A DNA stretch of 64,000 nucleotides from Streptomyces sp. G44 (GTDB lineage Bacteria; Actinomycetota; Actinomycetes; Streptomycetales; Streptomycetaceae), in contig NZ_JAFEXF010000007.1 of NCBI RefSeq assembly GCF_016905445.1, forward strand, positions 1 through 64,000, read 5' to 3'. Position numbers and translations under genes: made by a program. Positions 23,135 through 31,924 of the stretch are shown one piece after another. Every line of letters begins with the position of its first letter. Position 1 is the stretch's first letter. The notes beneath the pieces are model-generated. The model was not told where the DNA came from. It saw only the letters and a program-made list of their open reading frames with translations, and searched no databases.

Positions 23135-24241
23135 TCAGGCCTCCAGTCCGAGAGAAGTGGTGAACTCGGCCGGCGAGAGCAGCACGGTGCGCCCGATGCC
23201 CGCTGCGGCCTTGTTGACCGGCGAGAGGCGAACTGAGTTCTCCGAGGCGGCGAGCATGCGGTCGAGCATGTGCCAGCCCGCGTAGGCCGCGGCGCGGACC
23301 GCGAGTTCCGGGTCACCCGCCGCTGCGGCCGGCGCCCCCCGCAGGTACGCCCCGAAGAAGCTCCGCACGAGCGGCGCGTGTTGCTCGATCTCGGCGGCAC
23401 CGGTGGCGATGATCTCGTCGTGCGAAGGGGCGTGGGCCAGCGGCGAGGCGTCCGCCAGTTTGGTGGGAATGCCCGCGACGGCGTGGAAGAGCCATTCGCC
23501 GGCGAACGCGCCGATGTCCCTGGCGGGATCCCCGATGCGGGCCTCCTCGAAGTCCGTCAGGTACAGCGTTCCGTCGGCCAGCAGGAATTGGTCCAGCCGC
23601 ATGTCGCCGTGGATCGGTCCGCGCGCGGCCATGGCTTCGGTGTCCTGGGCGCGCAGAGCGCGCACCGCCTGCGTGACCGGCTCGTCACCGTGCAGCAGCC
23701 GCCACATGGCGAGCTCGGCCGCCGAGGCCTGCGTGTAGCGGGCGAAGGGCAGCGCGTCCAGGAGGGCGACCGGCGGGAGCGGGTGCTCGCTGCGGTCGAA
23801 GCCCGCACCGTCCACACTGTGCAGCGCGGCGACCGTCGTGCCGGCCCTGGCACAGAGGTCCTCGTCGAAGAGGTTGTCGGCGGCCAGTTCGGCCCCGCTC
23901 TCCCCATTGGCGACGTACTCGAAGGCCAGCAGTGCGTGCTCCGCGTCGGCGCCGATCAGCTTCGGTGTCGGCACGGTGCCGCCGCCTGCCGCCCACAGAG
24001 CCCGGGTCCGGGCCAGACGCGCTTCGGGGTAGGCGCCCTTGAATTGCTTGACGAACACCTGGGTGCCACTCGTCGTCGTACCGGCCCAGTTGTCGTTGCG
24101 CCCTCGCGGGCTCGTCACGGTCGCCGGGTCGAAGGGGCCCAGGCCCAGACGCGAAAGGAGTTCATCGACGTAGGGAACGCTCACAAGGTCAATGGGTTGG
24201 AATCTCGATGGCCTCTCGCGAGTACCGGTAGTTTTCACCAT
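23135..24241 (-). CDS. APH-fold Ser/Thr kinase of class V lanthipeptide synthesis (LxmK-like)
   Basis: A 368-residue phosphotransferase-family protein. The catalytic loop HGDMRLDQFLL (HGDxxxx then Gln in place of Asn) and the metal-binding YLTDFEEARIGDPARDI are clear. The N-terminal half contains the nucleotide-binding strand pair around TTTSGTQVFVKQFKGAYPEA. In class V clusters this kinase phosphorylates precursor Ser/Thr ahead of elimination by the HopA1-type partner, whose gene follows one base after this stop. It is first in the minus-strand group kinase, HopA1, halogenase-like enzyme, precursor 2, precursor 1. Confidence 0.85.
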   Translation of the reverse strand: MVKTTGTRERPSRFQPIDLVSVPYVDELLSRLGLGPFDPATVTSPRGRNDNWAGTTTSGTQVFVKQFKGAYPEARLARTRALWAAGGGTVPTPKLIGADAEHALLAFEYVANGESGAELAADNLFDEDLCARAGTTVAALHSVDGAGFDRSEHPLPPVALLDALPFARYTQASAAELAMWRLLHGDEPVTQAVRALRAQDTEAMAARGPIHGDMRLDQFLLADGTLYLTDFEEARIGDPARDIGAFAGEWLFHAVAGIPTKLADASPLAHAPSHDEIIATGAAEIEQHAPLVRSFFGAYLRGAPAAAAGDPELAVRAAAYAGWHMLDRMLAASENSVRLSPVNKAAAGIGRTVLLSPAEFTTSLGLEA

Positions 24242-24281
24242 GCCACGGACACTAGGGAGCTGTACGGAGCCGGAGCAACGT

Positions 24282-24302
24282 TCAACTTTCGCTGAAAGTT
24301 GA
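24282..24302. promoter_or_regulatory. Inverted repeat in the divergent lanthipeptide promoter
   Basis: TCAACTTTC, a 3-nt spacer GCT, then GAAAGTTGA: a perfect 9-bp inverted repeat. It lies 41 bp upstream of the kinase gene and about 95 bp upstream of the M16 peptidase gene, so one protein bound here could control both halves of the cluster. No cluster-specific TetR/LuxR regulator is visible; the orphan HTH gene at 29549 is one candidate. Confidence 0.5.
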
Positions 24303-24397
24303 CCTCAAGCCGGAAACTCCGTGAAGCCCTGGGCGGAGCTGCCCCGCGCAGCAACTAAAGCTTGAACGCCTCACGTCGTTCGGCTGTAATCCGTCGC

Positions 24398-25669
24398 ATG
24401 CCGGAATCCATACATCACACGACGCTCGACAACGGGCTGCGTGTTGTAGCGCAAAGAATTCCCGGGGTGTCCGGAGTGGGCATCGCCGTTCACTACCGCG
24501 TTGGTTTCCGCACAGAATCCAGGAACCGTTCCGGGTTTGCTCATCTTTTCGAGCACATGATGTTCCAGGGCTCCACGAACGTTCCGCGGGGCGGCCACTT
24601 CGCCCGGATCCAGGCTCATGGCGGCCTGGTCAACGGGCACACCTTCCCCGACGTGACCGACTACTACCAGGTCGTGCCGACCGCAGCTCTGGACGAGGTG
24701 CTGGACCTGGAGGCCGACCGCATGGCCGGCCTGGCCGTCACCGACGACAACCTGCGCACCCAACGGGACGTCGTCAAGCAGGAGATCCGCCTGCAGGTGG
24801 ACGGTCGGCCCTACGGAGGGTTCCCGTGGACGGGGCTTCCGGCCGTCCTGTACCGCAAATGGGAGAACGCGCACAACGGCTACGGCGAACTCGCAGACCT
24901 TGAAGCGGCCACCACGGATGACTGCGCCGACTTCTTTGACCGCCACTACGCTCCCGGCAACGCCGTCCTCGCCCTGTGCGGAGATCTGTCCCCGGAGACT
25001 GCTCTCGCAACGGCCCGGCGCGCCTTCTCCCGGGTGCCCCACCGGCCCGTGCCGCCGGTGCCCGATGTGTCCGAACCGCGTGCGGTCACCGAACTGCGGG
25101 CCACCTGCCACGACCGCCTGGCTCCCCGGCCCGCCCTCGCCGTCGGTTACCGCATGCCCGACGCGCAGACCGACCTGCCGGCCTACGCCGCCAACGTCGT
25201 GCTGTCGCACCTGCTGACCAGCGGCGCCACCGCGCGCCTCCGAGCGGCTCTCGCCCCCTTGGACGTCCGCGTCGATTCCTCCCCGGGCCTGTTCGGCCCG
25301 CTCATGGCCAAGGATCCCGACACCTTCGTCATCGTCGCCCACCACCCCGAGGGAGCAGAGAACAAGGTCCTCGAGGTCATCACCGCCCAGGCCGCCGACA
25401 TCGCCCGAAAGGGCTGCACCGAGGGCGAGGCCGAGCGCGCGGTCGCCACCGCCGTGACGTCCCTCTACCAGAACCTCGACTCACTCGCTTACCGCGTGCG
25501 CTTCCTTGCCCGAGGCGCCCTCCTCTTCAACCGGCCCACGATCGCCGATGACCTGGCCCAGTCCATCTCGGCCACCACAGCCCACGAGTTGGCCCTTGCC
25601 GCAGAGACTCTGGCAACCCCCGCGGGACGGGCTGTGCTCCACCTCCGCCCCAGGGGAGATGCCGCATGA
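24398..25669 (+). CDS. M16B metallopeptidase, catalytic subunit
   Basis: A 423-residue zinc peptidase of the pitrilysin family with the inverted motif HLFEH (H49, E52, H53) and the downstream acidic region. M16B enzymes act as heterodimers in which one subunit carries zinc and the other a conserved Arg-Tyr pair. The next gene, overlapping by ATGA, supplies the second subunit. M16 pairs are found in class V clusters and are the likely leader peptidase, here probably cutting near the GEAPAS element. The start at 24398 begins directly before the family homology (MPESIHHTTLDNGLRVV); a TTG at 24362 is a possible longer start. Confidence 0.83.
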   Translation: MPESIHHTTLDNGLRVVAQRIPGVSGVGIAVHYRVGFRTESRNRSGFAHLFEHMMFQGSTNVPRGGHFARIQAHGGLVNGHTFPDVTDYYQVVPTAALDEVLDLEADRMAGLAVTDDNLRTQRDVVKQEIRLQVDGRPYGGFPWTGLPAVLYRKWENAHNGYGELADLEAATTDDCADFFDRHYAPGNAVLALCGDLSPETALATARRAFSRVPHRPVPPVPDVSEPRAVTELRATCHDRLAPRPALAVGYRMPDAQTDLPAYAANVVLSHLLTSGATARLRAALAPLDVRVDSSPGLFGPLMAKDPDTFVIVAHHPEGAENKVLEVITAQAADIARKGCTEGEAERAVATAVTSLYQNLDSLAYRVRFLARGALLFNRPTIADDLAQSISATTAHELALAAETLATPAGRAVLHLRPRGDAA

Positions 25670-26901
25670 ACGCACCCGGTCTGCCGAACTCGCCGGACCT
25701 GATCACGCACACGGGATCCAACAACCTGACCGTCACCGCGTCCGCTCTGGCCACCGTGCCGCTGGTGCAGGCCCACCTCGCCATCCCGCTGCCCTTGCGT
25801 GACGCCAACGACCTCGCAGTACTGGACGTGCTGGCCGCGTGCTGGCCCGACCTGCCGGCCTGCGCCCGCTTCGAGCAGCACGGTGGAACCGTCGGCATCA
25901 GCCGCCGCAACCAGTGGCTGATGCTCTCCCTGTCCTGCACGGCAGACCGACTGCTTCTGCTCGCGGAAACGCTGACGGCCATCGTCGCCGCCGCATACAC
26001 CCCCGACCTCGTCGGTGGGGCGGTGTCCAAGTCCGTGCAGCAGGCCGGCCTGGTGGATGCCCAGCCCGGCGTGTACTCGATCCGCCGCATGTGGGAGCTG
26101 TACTACGGACACCTGCCGGCTTTCGCCGACCCGGCACCGCGCCTCGACCTGGTCTCGAAGGTGACGGCGGATCAGGTGGCCGACGCGCACCGCCGGCACC
26201 TCAGCCCGCACGACGCCCACTTGGTGATCGTCGGTGACCTGGAACCGAACCAGGCCGCCACGATCCTGGGCGACGCCCTCGCCCACTGGAGTGCTCCCTC
26301 GTCCGACGACACGGCCTTCCGTGCCCCTGCCCGGGCCGCGAACCGGCTCATCGTCGATGATGACCGCCCTGAATGGCGGCAGAGTCACATCCGGCTCGCC
26401 GCTGCTTCCCCCACCCGACAAGACCAGCGAGCCTTCGCGGCCGCCCAGATCGCTTCCCTCGTCCTCGGCGGCAGCCTCTCCTCCCGCATCACCACCACCC
26501 TGCGCGAGGAGAAAGGACTTGCCTACCGGGCCAGTGCCTCCCTCACCGATCACCTCGACCAGGACCTTCTCGTCATCGAGGCCGATGTCGACCCGGTCGG
26601 CTCACGCGAGGCGATGACGCTTCTCAGCAAGCTCCTTGCGGACTTCGCGACCGAAGGCCCCACCGAACACGAACTCGCCACAGCCGTCACCTACATCGCG
26701 GGCAAGTACGCGCTCAATCTCGGCTCCCAGGGAGGACGGGCGGCCTGTGTCCTCTCCTACCTGACCGCCGGGATCCCCCTCGCCGGCATCAGCGGCCTCA
26801 TCGAGGACATGAAGGCACTCACCCGCGAGGACGTCCGCAGCGCCGCTGCCTTCTACCACCCGGACCAGGTCAGCGGGCTGATCTGCGGCCCCCAGCCCTA
26901 G
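25666..26901 (+). CDS. M16B peptidase, non-catalytic subunit
   Basis: A 411-residue pitrilysin-fold protein lacking HxxEH. It retains LREEKGLAYRASASL, the Arg/Tyr region that positions substrate in M16B heterodimers. It starts inside the stop codon of the catalytic subunit gene (ATGA overlap), so the two are made together. It probably completes the leader peptidase of the lanthipeptide pathway. Confidence 0.82.
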   Translation: MNAPGLPNSPDLITHTGSNNLTVTASALATVPLVQAHLAIPLPLRDANDLAVLDVLAACWPDLPACARFEQHGGTVGISRRNQWLMLSLSCTADRLLLLAETLTAIVAAAYTPDLVGGAVSKSVQQAGLVDAQPGVYSIRRMWELYYGHLPAFADPAPRLDLVSKVTADQVADAHRRHLSPHDAHLVIVGDLEPNQAATILGDALAHWSAPSSDDTAFRAPARAANRLIVDDDRPEWRQSHIRLAAASPTRQDQRAFAAAQIASLVLGGSLSSRITTTLREEKGLAYRASASLTDHLDQDLLVIEADVDPVGSREAMTLLSKLLADFATEGPTEHELATAVTYIAGKYALNLGSQGGRAACVLSYLTAGIPLAGISGLIEDMKALTREDVRSAAAFYHPDQVSGLICGPQP

Positions 26902-26951
26902 CGCCGGCCAGGCGCCGAACCCGAAAACACCGCGAGGGGAAATTCCAACCG

Positions 26952-27929
26952 ATGCCCACCTTCAGCCTCATCTACTCCATCATGCCCACCGACATCGGCT
27001 CGGTGGCAGCTTTCGCCCGCCTCGCGGAGAACACGTCCAGCAACCGGCTCTGGCTGGGCCAGTCGCTGAACATCGAGACCCATCACGTTTTCGCCGCTCT
27101 CACGGGCATGGGCTTCGACATCGGTTACGGCACGGCCGTCACCGTCATGCCATTGCGTCACCCTCTCACCGCCGCCATCAACGCCCGCTCCATCGCCGGC
27201 CTGTCGGGGCAGTCCTTCATCACCGGCATCGGCCCCGGCGCCGCGGCCCTGCAACGCAACATGCTCGGCGCCCCCTACCGCAAGCCCGTCACCGCCACCC
27301 GTCAGTACGTCACCATGGTCCGCACCCTCGCCGAGGGAAAGATCGCGGTCGAACCGGAAGGCCCGTGGGCAGCGCAGGGACTCGAACTCCCCGACATGGA
27401 CACCCCGCCCGTCGAGATCGGCCTGGGGGTCCTGCGCGAACCGATGGCCAAACTCGCCGGCCAGGTGGCCGACTGGGCCATCACCTGGCTCACCCCCCAC
27501 AACTTCATCCGCGACCGCATCATCCCCGCGATGGCCGCCGCGGCAGAACAGGCGCAGCGCCCGGTACCCCGGGTTGCCTCCGTCGTCCACTGTGCGGTCG
27601 ACCGCCCGCACCGCGACCTGACCGAGATCGCCTTCCACGCCGCCAGGAACCACCTCGGGGCTCCCCACTACACCGACATGCTTCAGCAAGCAGGCGTCCC
27701 GGTCGACGCCGCACATCCCCGCGCCGGCGCGGACCTGCTCGTGGAACACGGAGTCATGGTCACCGGCACCCCCGAGGACATCGCCACCAAGCTCCTTGCC
27801 TACCACGAGGCAGGCACCGAAGAGATCATCATCAACCTGGGCGGCGTCCACATCGCCGAAGGACCCGGAGCAGCCCTACGAGACCTCACGGCCATCTTCT
27901 CCGCGCTCAACGAGCGAGGCCTGCGATGA
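26952..27929 (+). CDS. LLM-class F420-dependent reductase (dehydroalanine reductase candidate)
   Basis: A 325-residue luciferase-like TIM barrel of the F420-dependent class. Typical blocks are GYGTAVTVMPLRHPLTAAINARSIAGLSGQSFITGIGPG and VMVTGTPEDIATKLLAYHEAGTEEIIINL. In the lexapeptide (class V) pathway an F420H2-dependent LLM enzyme reduces dehydroalanine to D-Ala, and this gene sits in the matching position. The Ser-rich cores of the two precursors would supply Dha/Dhb substrates. Its stop overlaps the start of the decarboxylase gene (ATGA). Confidence 0.8.
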   Translation: MPTFSLIYSIMPTDIGSVAAFARLAENTSSNRLWLGQSLNIETHHVFAALTGMGFDIGYGTAVTVMPLRHPLTAAINARSIAGLSGQSFITGIGPGAAALQRNMLGAPYRKPVTATRQYVTMVRTLAEGKIAVEPEGPWAAQGLELPDMDTPPVEIGLGVLREPMAKLAGQVADWAITWLTPHNFIRDRIIPAMAAAAEQAQRPVPRVASVVHCAVDRPHRDLTEIAFHAARNHLGAPHYTDMLQQAGVPVDAAHPRAGADLLVEHGVMVTGTPEDIATKLLAYHEAGTEEIIINLGGVHIAEGPGAALRDLTAIFSALNERGLR

Positions 27930-28543
27930 CCACCGCGACGACGCAGCCCTCCATCCCCACAGAACCCCCGCCCTTCACCGCACGGCGCCTGCTCTACATC
28001 GCCAGCGGGGGCGTCCAGGCCATGTTCCTGCCGATGTGGCTCGGATGGTTGCGCTCCAGCTACCCCGACACCGAGATCCGGTGCGTCGTCACACGGTCCG
28101 CTCTCCGATTCGCTACGCCGACCGCCATCTCCGCCGCCGGCGGGACAGGCCTTCCGATGGTCGACACCTGGCCCGACGAGCCCGACGGCGCCCTGCACGT
28201 CGAACTCGCGCAATGGCCCGACGCCGTCCTTGTCCACCCTGCCACGCTCAGCTTCGTCACCCGTCTCTCCCTGGGGATCGCAGACACTCCCGCACTCCTC
28301 GCATTGCAGTGCACCAAGGCTCCGATCGTCCTGTGTCCCGCTCTCCCTCCCGGCGGCAACGAGAACCCCGCGTACCGAAGGAACGTGGCCGAACTCTCCC
28401 AGCGCGACAACATCACGGTGCTTCCCCCCATACCCGGGATCAGCATGTCCACCGGCCAGGCAGGCATCGGCACCGCCGCTCTGCTTCCGCACGCCATCGC
28501 GGCACTGGAGGAAGCACGCCTTTGGACGGAGTACTCCGCATGA
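27926..28543 (+). CDS. Cysteine decarboxylase flavoprotein (HFCD family, EpiD/TvaF-like)
   Basis: A 205-residue FMN protein of the homo-oligomeric flavin-containing Cys decarboxylase family. It has HVELAQWPD (the conserved active-site His), HPATLSFVTRLSLGIADTP in place of the PASANT segment, and ALPPGGNENPAYRRN, a substrate-lid motif. These enzymes oxidatively decarboxylate a C-terminal peptide Cys to an enethiol, which closes on Dha or Dhb to form AviCys/AviMeCys. Both precursors end in Cys. ATGA overlaps link it to the genes on either side. Confidence 0.86.
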   Translation: MTTATTQPSIPTEPPPFTARRLLYIASGGVQAMFLPMWLGWLRSSYPDTEIRCVVTRSALRFATPTAISAAGGTGLPMVDTWPDEPDGALHVELAQWPDAVLVHPATLSFVTRLSLGIADTPALLALQCTKAPIVLCPALPPGGNENPAYRRNVAELSQRDNITVLPPIPGISMSTGQAGIGTAALLPHAIAALEEARLWTEYSA

Positions 28544-29490
28544 CCGACGCTGCCGCAGGCCTGGTGCTCGAAGAGTTCGGGACCGGCTTCGAGACCACCC
28601 GTATCACCCTGCTCCCCGACAACAAAGTCCACTGGCATCACAGAGTCGGCAGCCATCGCAGCGCGCTCTATCCCTCAGTTCCCGGCGACTTCCTGCGGCA
28701 CGCCCAGGCCGCGAGCAGCCGTGCGCTCCACTTCTCGACACCGGTGGCGGAGAACCCGCGGGAGCTCGGATGGGTGGTGAACGGTCGCCAGAGCATCGGG
28801 GGCCTGCTCGAACCAGGTGAACACCCGGACGACGCCCGGCTGCGGGCGATCGCGCGACATCTCGGCACCGGCCTGCGGAAGCTGCACGACCGCTCTGCCG
28901 ACGCCGCCCTGGACCACTACCCTCTGCCCCCGGGACCGAGCCGCCTGAAAGCCTGGCTCAAGGACGGCCGCGGGCCTCGAGCCGCCACCGGCTTCCACTA
29001 CCGCCTGCGCAGCCAACTGGGCCCAGCACGGTGGGACAGACTCCGCGCATACGTCCACCACCTGCTCCACCCGAAGGCCGGCGAACCCAGGACCATTCTC
29101 CACGGCTGGTTCTCCCTGGGAGCGGTCGTCGTGCCCGACGCACCCGGAGGGACAGAAGGAACGTGTGTCCTGACAGGTCCTGATGTCTCTCAGGGCCGCC
29201 CTGAGACCGACCTCGCCTGTCTGATCGGGGAGCTGACGGAATTCCGGTTCGGCGCAGCCCGACTCGGTCTCGACCTCCCCCTCCTCGACTCGCTTCAGTC
29301 CGAGCTCGTGACCCATTACGGCGGCGCGATCGACCGCGGCGCTCTGGCCATCGGCGCCACAGTGCGCATCGCCACCCACGCCCACGACTTCGCGGCGTAC
29401 GTCGGATGGGGCGACCAACTGCACGGCTACATACCCATGCTGGCCGAGCTCATTGACTGCGATGGTGACCTCGCCCTCACCACCGCGTGA
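28540..29490 (+). CDS. APH-fold protein lacking the catalytic Asp (pseudokinase)
   Basis: A 316-residue phosphotransferase-fold protein. The region equivalent to the catalytic loop reads ILHGWFSLGAVVVPD, so the HGD aspartate is replaced by Trp, while the later acidic TDLACLIGELTEFR segment remains. Thioamitide clusters encode a similar second APH-like protein (TvaE type) next to the Cys decarboxylase, and such proteins are thought to help AviMeCys formation rather than phosphorylate. It overlaps the decarboxylase gene by ATGA. A true kinase using another residue cannot be excluded. Confidence 0.72.
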   Translation: MTDAAAGLVLEEFGTGFETTRITLLPDNKVHWHHRVGSHRSALYPSVPGDFLRHAQAASSRALHFSTPVAENPRELGWVVNGRQSIGGLLEPGEHPDDARLRAIARHLGTGLRKLHDRSADAALDHYPLPPGPSRLKAWLKDGRGPRAATGFHYRLRSQLGPARWDRLRAYVHHLLHPKAGEPRTILHGWFSLGAVVVPDAPGGTEGTCVLTGPDVSQGRPETDLACLIGELTEFRFGAARLGLDLPLLDSLQSELVTHYGGAIDRGALAIGATVRIATHAHDFAAYVGWGDQLHGYIPMLAELIDCDGDLALTTA

Positions 29491-29548
29491 CCAACCTCCG
29501 CATCCGCATCTCCTCGATTCACATCACCAACAGGGGGCCGCTTCTCTC

Positions 29549-29851
29549 ATGCCACGTCTACCTGCCATCCCGCCGGACGCGAAGGCACGCATCGTGATGG
29601 ACCTGCTGTCCGGACGCGTCAAACTCTCGGCGGCCGCCGATCAGGCCGGGGTCTCTGTCCAGACGATCTGCATCTGGCGGCGCCAGTTCATCGATGCCGG
29701 GCACCGCGGACTCCAGCCGACCGATCGGCAGAGCTGGGCCGCGCGCCGCGAACGTGAGCTGCTCACAGAGATCAAGGGACTCAAGGCCGCCCTCGGAGAA
29801 GCGCACCTGGCCCTGCGCAACAGCCGCCGAGGCCAGCTCTCCCTCCGATGA
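29549..29851 (+). CDS. Orphan OrfA-like helix-turn-helix protein, paralogue of 15178-15525
   Basis: A 100-residue protein with the HTH SAAADQAGVSVQTICIWRRQFIDAGH and a C-terminal coiled coil (ERELLTEIKGLKAALGEAHLALR). It matches the protein at 15178-15525 from the first residues (MPRLPAIP versus MPRPPALP) through FIDAG. No transposase partner follows; instead its stop overlaps a possible start of the ABC exporter (ATGA). This placement suggests a regulator kept with the cluster, not insertion-sequence debris. Confidence 0.65.
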   Translation: MPRLPAIPPDAKARIVMDLLSGRVKLSAAADQAGVSVQTICIWRRQFIDAGHRGLQPTDRQSWAARRERELLTEIKGLKAALGEAHLALRNSRRGQLSLR

Positions 29852-31680
29852 CCGGGCTGCGCATCCGCGATGCCCACCCCCCCGACACCGTCACATGGAT
29901 TGAGAGACCTCATATGAAGCTCGCCACGGCCCCTGACCCCGACAGCAGACAGATCAAGCTGCGTCGAGAACTGGCCACCAAGCCCGGCAGGCTCATGGCC
30001 GCCCTTGGATTCGCCCTCGCCACCACGGCGGCGGCCCTGGTCGTCCCCCTGCTCGTCAAAGAGATCATCACGGCCTTCGCAACCGACCAGTCGATGCGCA
30101 CACCGGTCATATGGATGTGCGTTGCCGCGGTCGGCGGAGCGGCCGCGCAGGCCCTGTCCGGCTTCCTCCTCGCACGAACCGGCGAAGACCTCATCTACCG
30201 GCTGCGCAACCGCATCATGGATCACGCCCTGCGCCTGCCGCTGACCCGGATCAAGGTCGAAGGCACGGGCAACCTCGCGGCCCGCATCACCTCCGACGCC
30301 CTCATGATGCGGATGGTCGTCGACTTGGGCGCGCAACTGCCCATCGCCGCGCTCACCGTCGTCTTCAGCCTGGCGGTCATGGTCTGGATCGACTGGGTGC
30401 TCAGCCTCGTCACCGTGGTCTCCCTTGCCATCGTGACCTGCGTCATCCTCTCCCTCCTCAACCGGGTCAAGGCCAACGCCAGCGGCCAGCAGGTGGCCAT
30501 TGGTCAGATCGCCCAGCGTTTCACCTCCACCCTCGACGCGCTCACCACGATCAAGGCCTACCGGGCCGAGACCCTCGCCTCCCGCTCTCTGGGCGAAGAC
30601 GCCGGAGCGCTGCGCGATGTGTCGCTCAAGGGAGCCCGGCTTGAGGCACTCATCCCCGCGATCACCAGTCTCGGCAACCAGTTCGCAATGATCGCCGTGA
30701 TCCTCACAGGCGGGGCTCGCATGGCCGCGGGCGACATTCAGATCGCCGAATTCGCCGCATTCCTGCTGTACCTGTTGCAGACCATTCCCCCCGCCACCAC
30801 CCTGACCACTGGTTTCGGCCGATTGCAGATGGGCCTGGCAGCACGATCCCGATGCAACGAACTGCTGGCCATGCCGATCGAGGCAGATCTCACCGCAGAG
30901 CGAAGCACGCTCGTTCCCGCCCCCGGTGCTCCGGCCGTCGTCTTCGACAAGGTGTCCTTCACCCACCATGGTGCGGACCACGCAACGCTGCGTGATGTAT
31001 CCCTGACGGCGCCCCGCCGCGGACTCACCGCCGTCGTCGGCGCATCCGGCGCCGGCAAGACGACTCTCCTCAGCCTCATCGACCAGTTCGAGCAGCCGGC
31101 CGCCGGGCGCATCAGCGTCCTGGGACACGAGACCGACCTATGGCCGTTGGACGGGTTGCGAGCCCGCATCGCCTACGTCGACCAAGCCTTCACCCTCGTA
31201 GAGGCCACGGCCCGCGAGAACCTCCAGCTCGGCCGGACGACGCCGGCCACCGACTCGCAACTTGCGGCCGTCCTGGAGGCAGTGGGGCTCACCGACGACA
31301 TCGCGGCGCTTCCGCAAGGCCTCGACACCCTGCTCGGACGCGGCACAGACCTCTCCGGCGGCCAGCGCCAGCGTATGGCACTGGCCCGCGCCCTCCTGTC
31401 GGAAGCCGACATCGTCCTCCTGGACGAGCCCACCAGCCAGCTCGATGGCATCAACGAACAGCGGTTCCGAGACGTCGTCGACGAGCTGGCCCAGAACCGC
31501 GCGGTGCTGGTGGTCGCGCACCGGCTCTCCACCGTCCAGCATGCCGAGCACGTCATCATGATGGGCGAAGGCCGAGTCATCGACGCAGCCGACCACCACA
31601 CCCTGATGGAGCGGTGCCAGGCCTACAACGATCTCGTCGCCACCCAGGCCATCTTCACAGAACCAGCGATGAGCCGCTGA
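29848..31680 (+). CDS. ABC exporter, fused membrane and ATPase domains
   Basis: A 610-residue half transporter. Six membrane segments fill about residues 45-330 and the ATPase about 365-600, with Walker A GASGAGKTT, signature LSGGQRQRMALARAL, Walker B ADIVLLDEPTSQLD and the switch His VAHRLST. There is no N-terminal C39 peptidase domain, consistent with leader removal by the M16 pair. The start at 29848 overlaps the HTH gene stop; ATG 29914 gives a shorter N-terminus that also fits the family. It probably homodimerises and exports the finished peptides. Confidence 0.87.
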   Translation: MTGLRIRDAHPPDTVTWIERPHMKLATAPDPDSRQIKLRRELATKPGRLMAALGFALATTAAALVVPLLVKEIITAFATDQSMRTPVIWMCVAAVGGAAAQALSGFLLARTGEDLIYRLRNRIMDHALRLPLTRIKVEGTGNLAARITSDALMMRMVVDLGAQLPIAALTVVFSLAVMVWIDWVLSLVTVVSLAIVTCVILSLLNRVKANASGQQVAIGQIAQRFTSTLDALTTIKAYRAETLASRSLGEDAGALRDVSLKGARLEALIPAITSLGNQFAMIAVILTGGARMAAGDIQIAEFAAFLLYLLQTIPPATTLTTGFGRLQMGLAARSRCNELLAMPIEADLTAERSTLVPAPGAPAVVFDKVSFTHHGADHATLRDVSLTAPRRGLTAVVGASGAGKTTLLSLIDQFEQPAAGRISVLGHETDLWPLDGLRARIAYVDQAFTLVEATARENLQLGRTTPATDSQLAAVLEAVGLTDDIAALPQGLDTLLGRGTDLSGGQRQRMALARALLSEADIVLLDEPTSQLDGINEQRFRDVVDELAQNRAVLVVAHRLSTVQHAEHVIMMGEGRVIDAADHHTLMERCQAYNDLVATQAIFTEPAMSR

Positions 31681-31835
31681 TGACATACGACCGGCCCGCC
31701 GCCCGGCCCAACACCGCCGTCAACTCGGTTCTCGCCGCCGCTGTCGGTGTAGCGCTTGCAGCCGTCACCGTTCCAGAGACCGCCCGGAACGTCCACCTGT
31801 TGGTGCGCGTACTCGCCTTCCGAGCACGGCCTTGA
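31680..31835 (+). CDS. Small membrane protein after the exporter
   Basis: A 51-residue peptide beginning in a TGATG overlap with the exporter stop. One hydrophobic segment (VNSVLAAAVGVALAAVTVP) is followed by a basic tail. The coupling suggests a partner of the transporter or a self-protection peptide; I do not recognise the family. Confidence 0.6.
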   Translation: MTYDRPAARPNTAVNSVLAAAVGVALAAVTVPETARNVHLLVRVLAFRARP

Positions 31836-31924
31836 CGGCCGCCCGGCCACAGAGCAACCACTGCATACCGCAGGGCGTGCCCGCGTAGTCGGCACGCCGA
31901 TTCGACACCTAGAGGGAGCAGACA

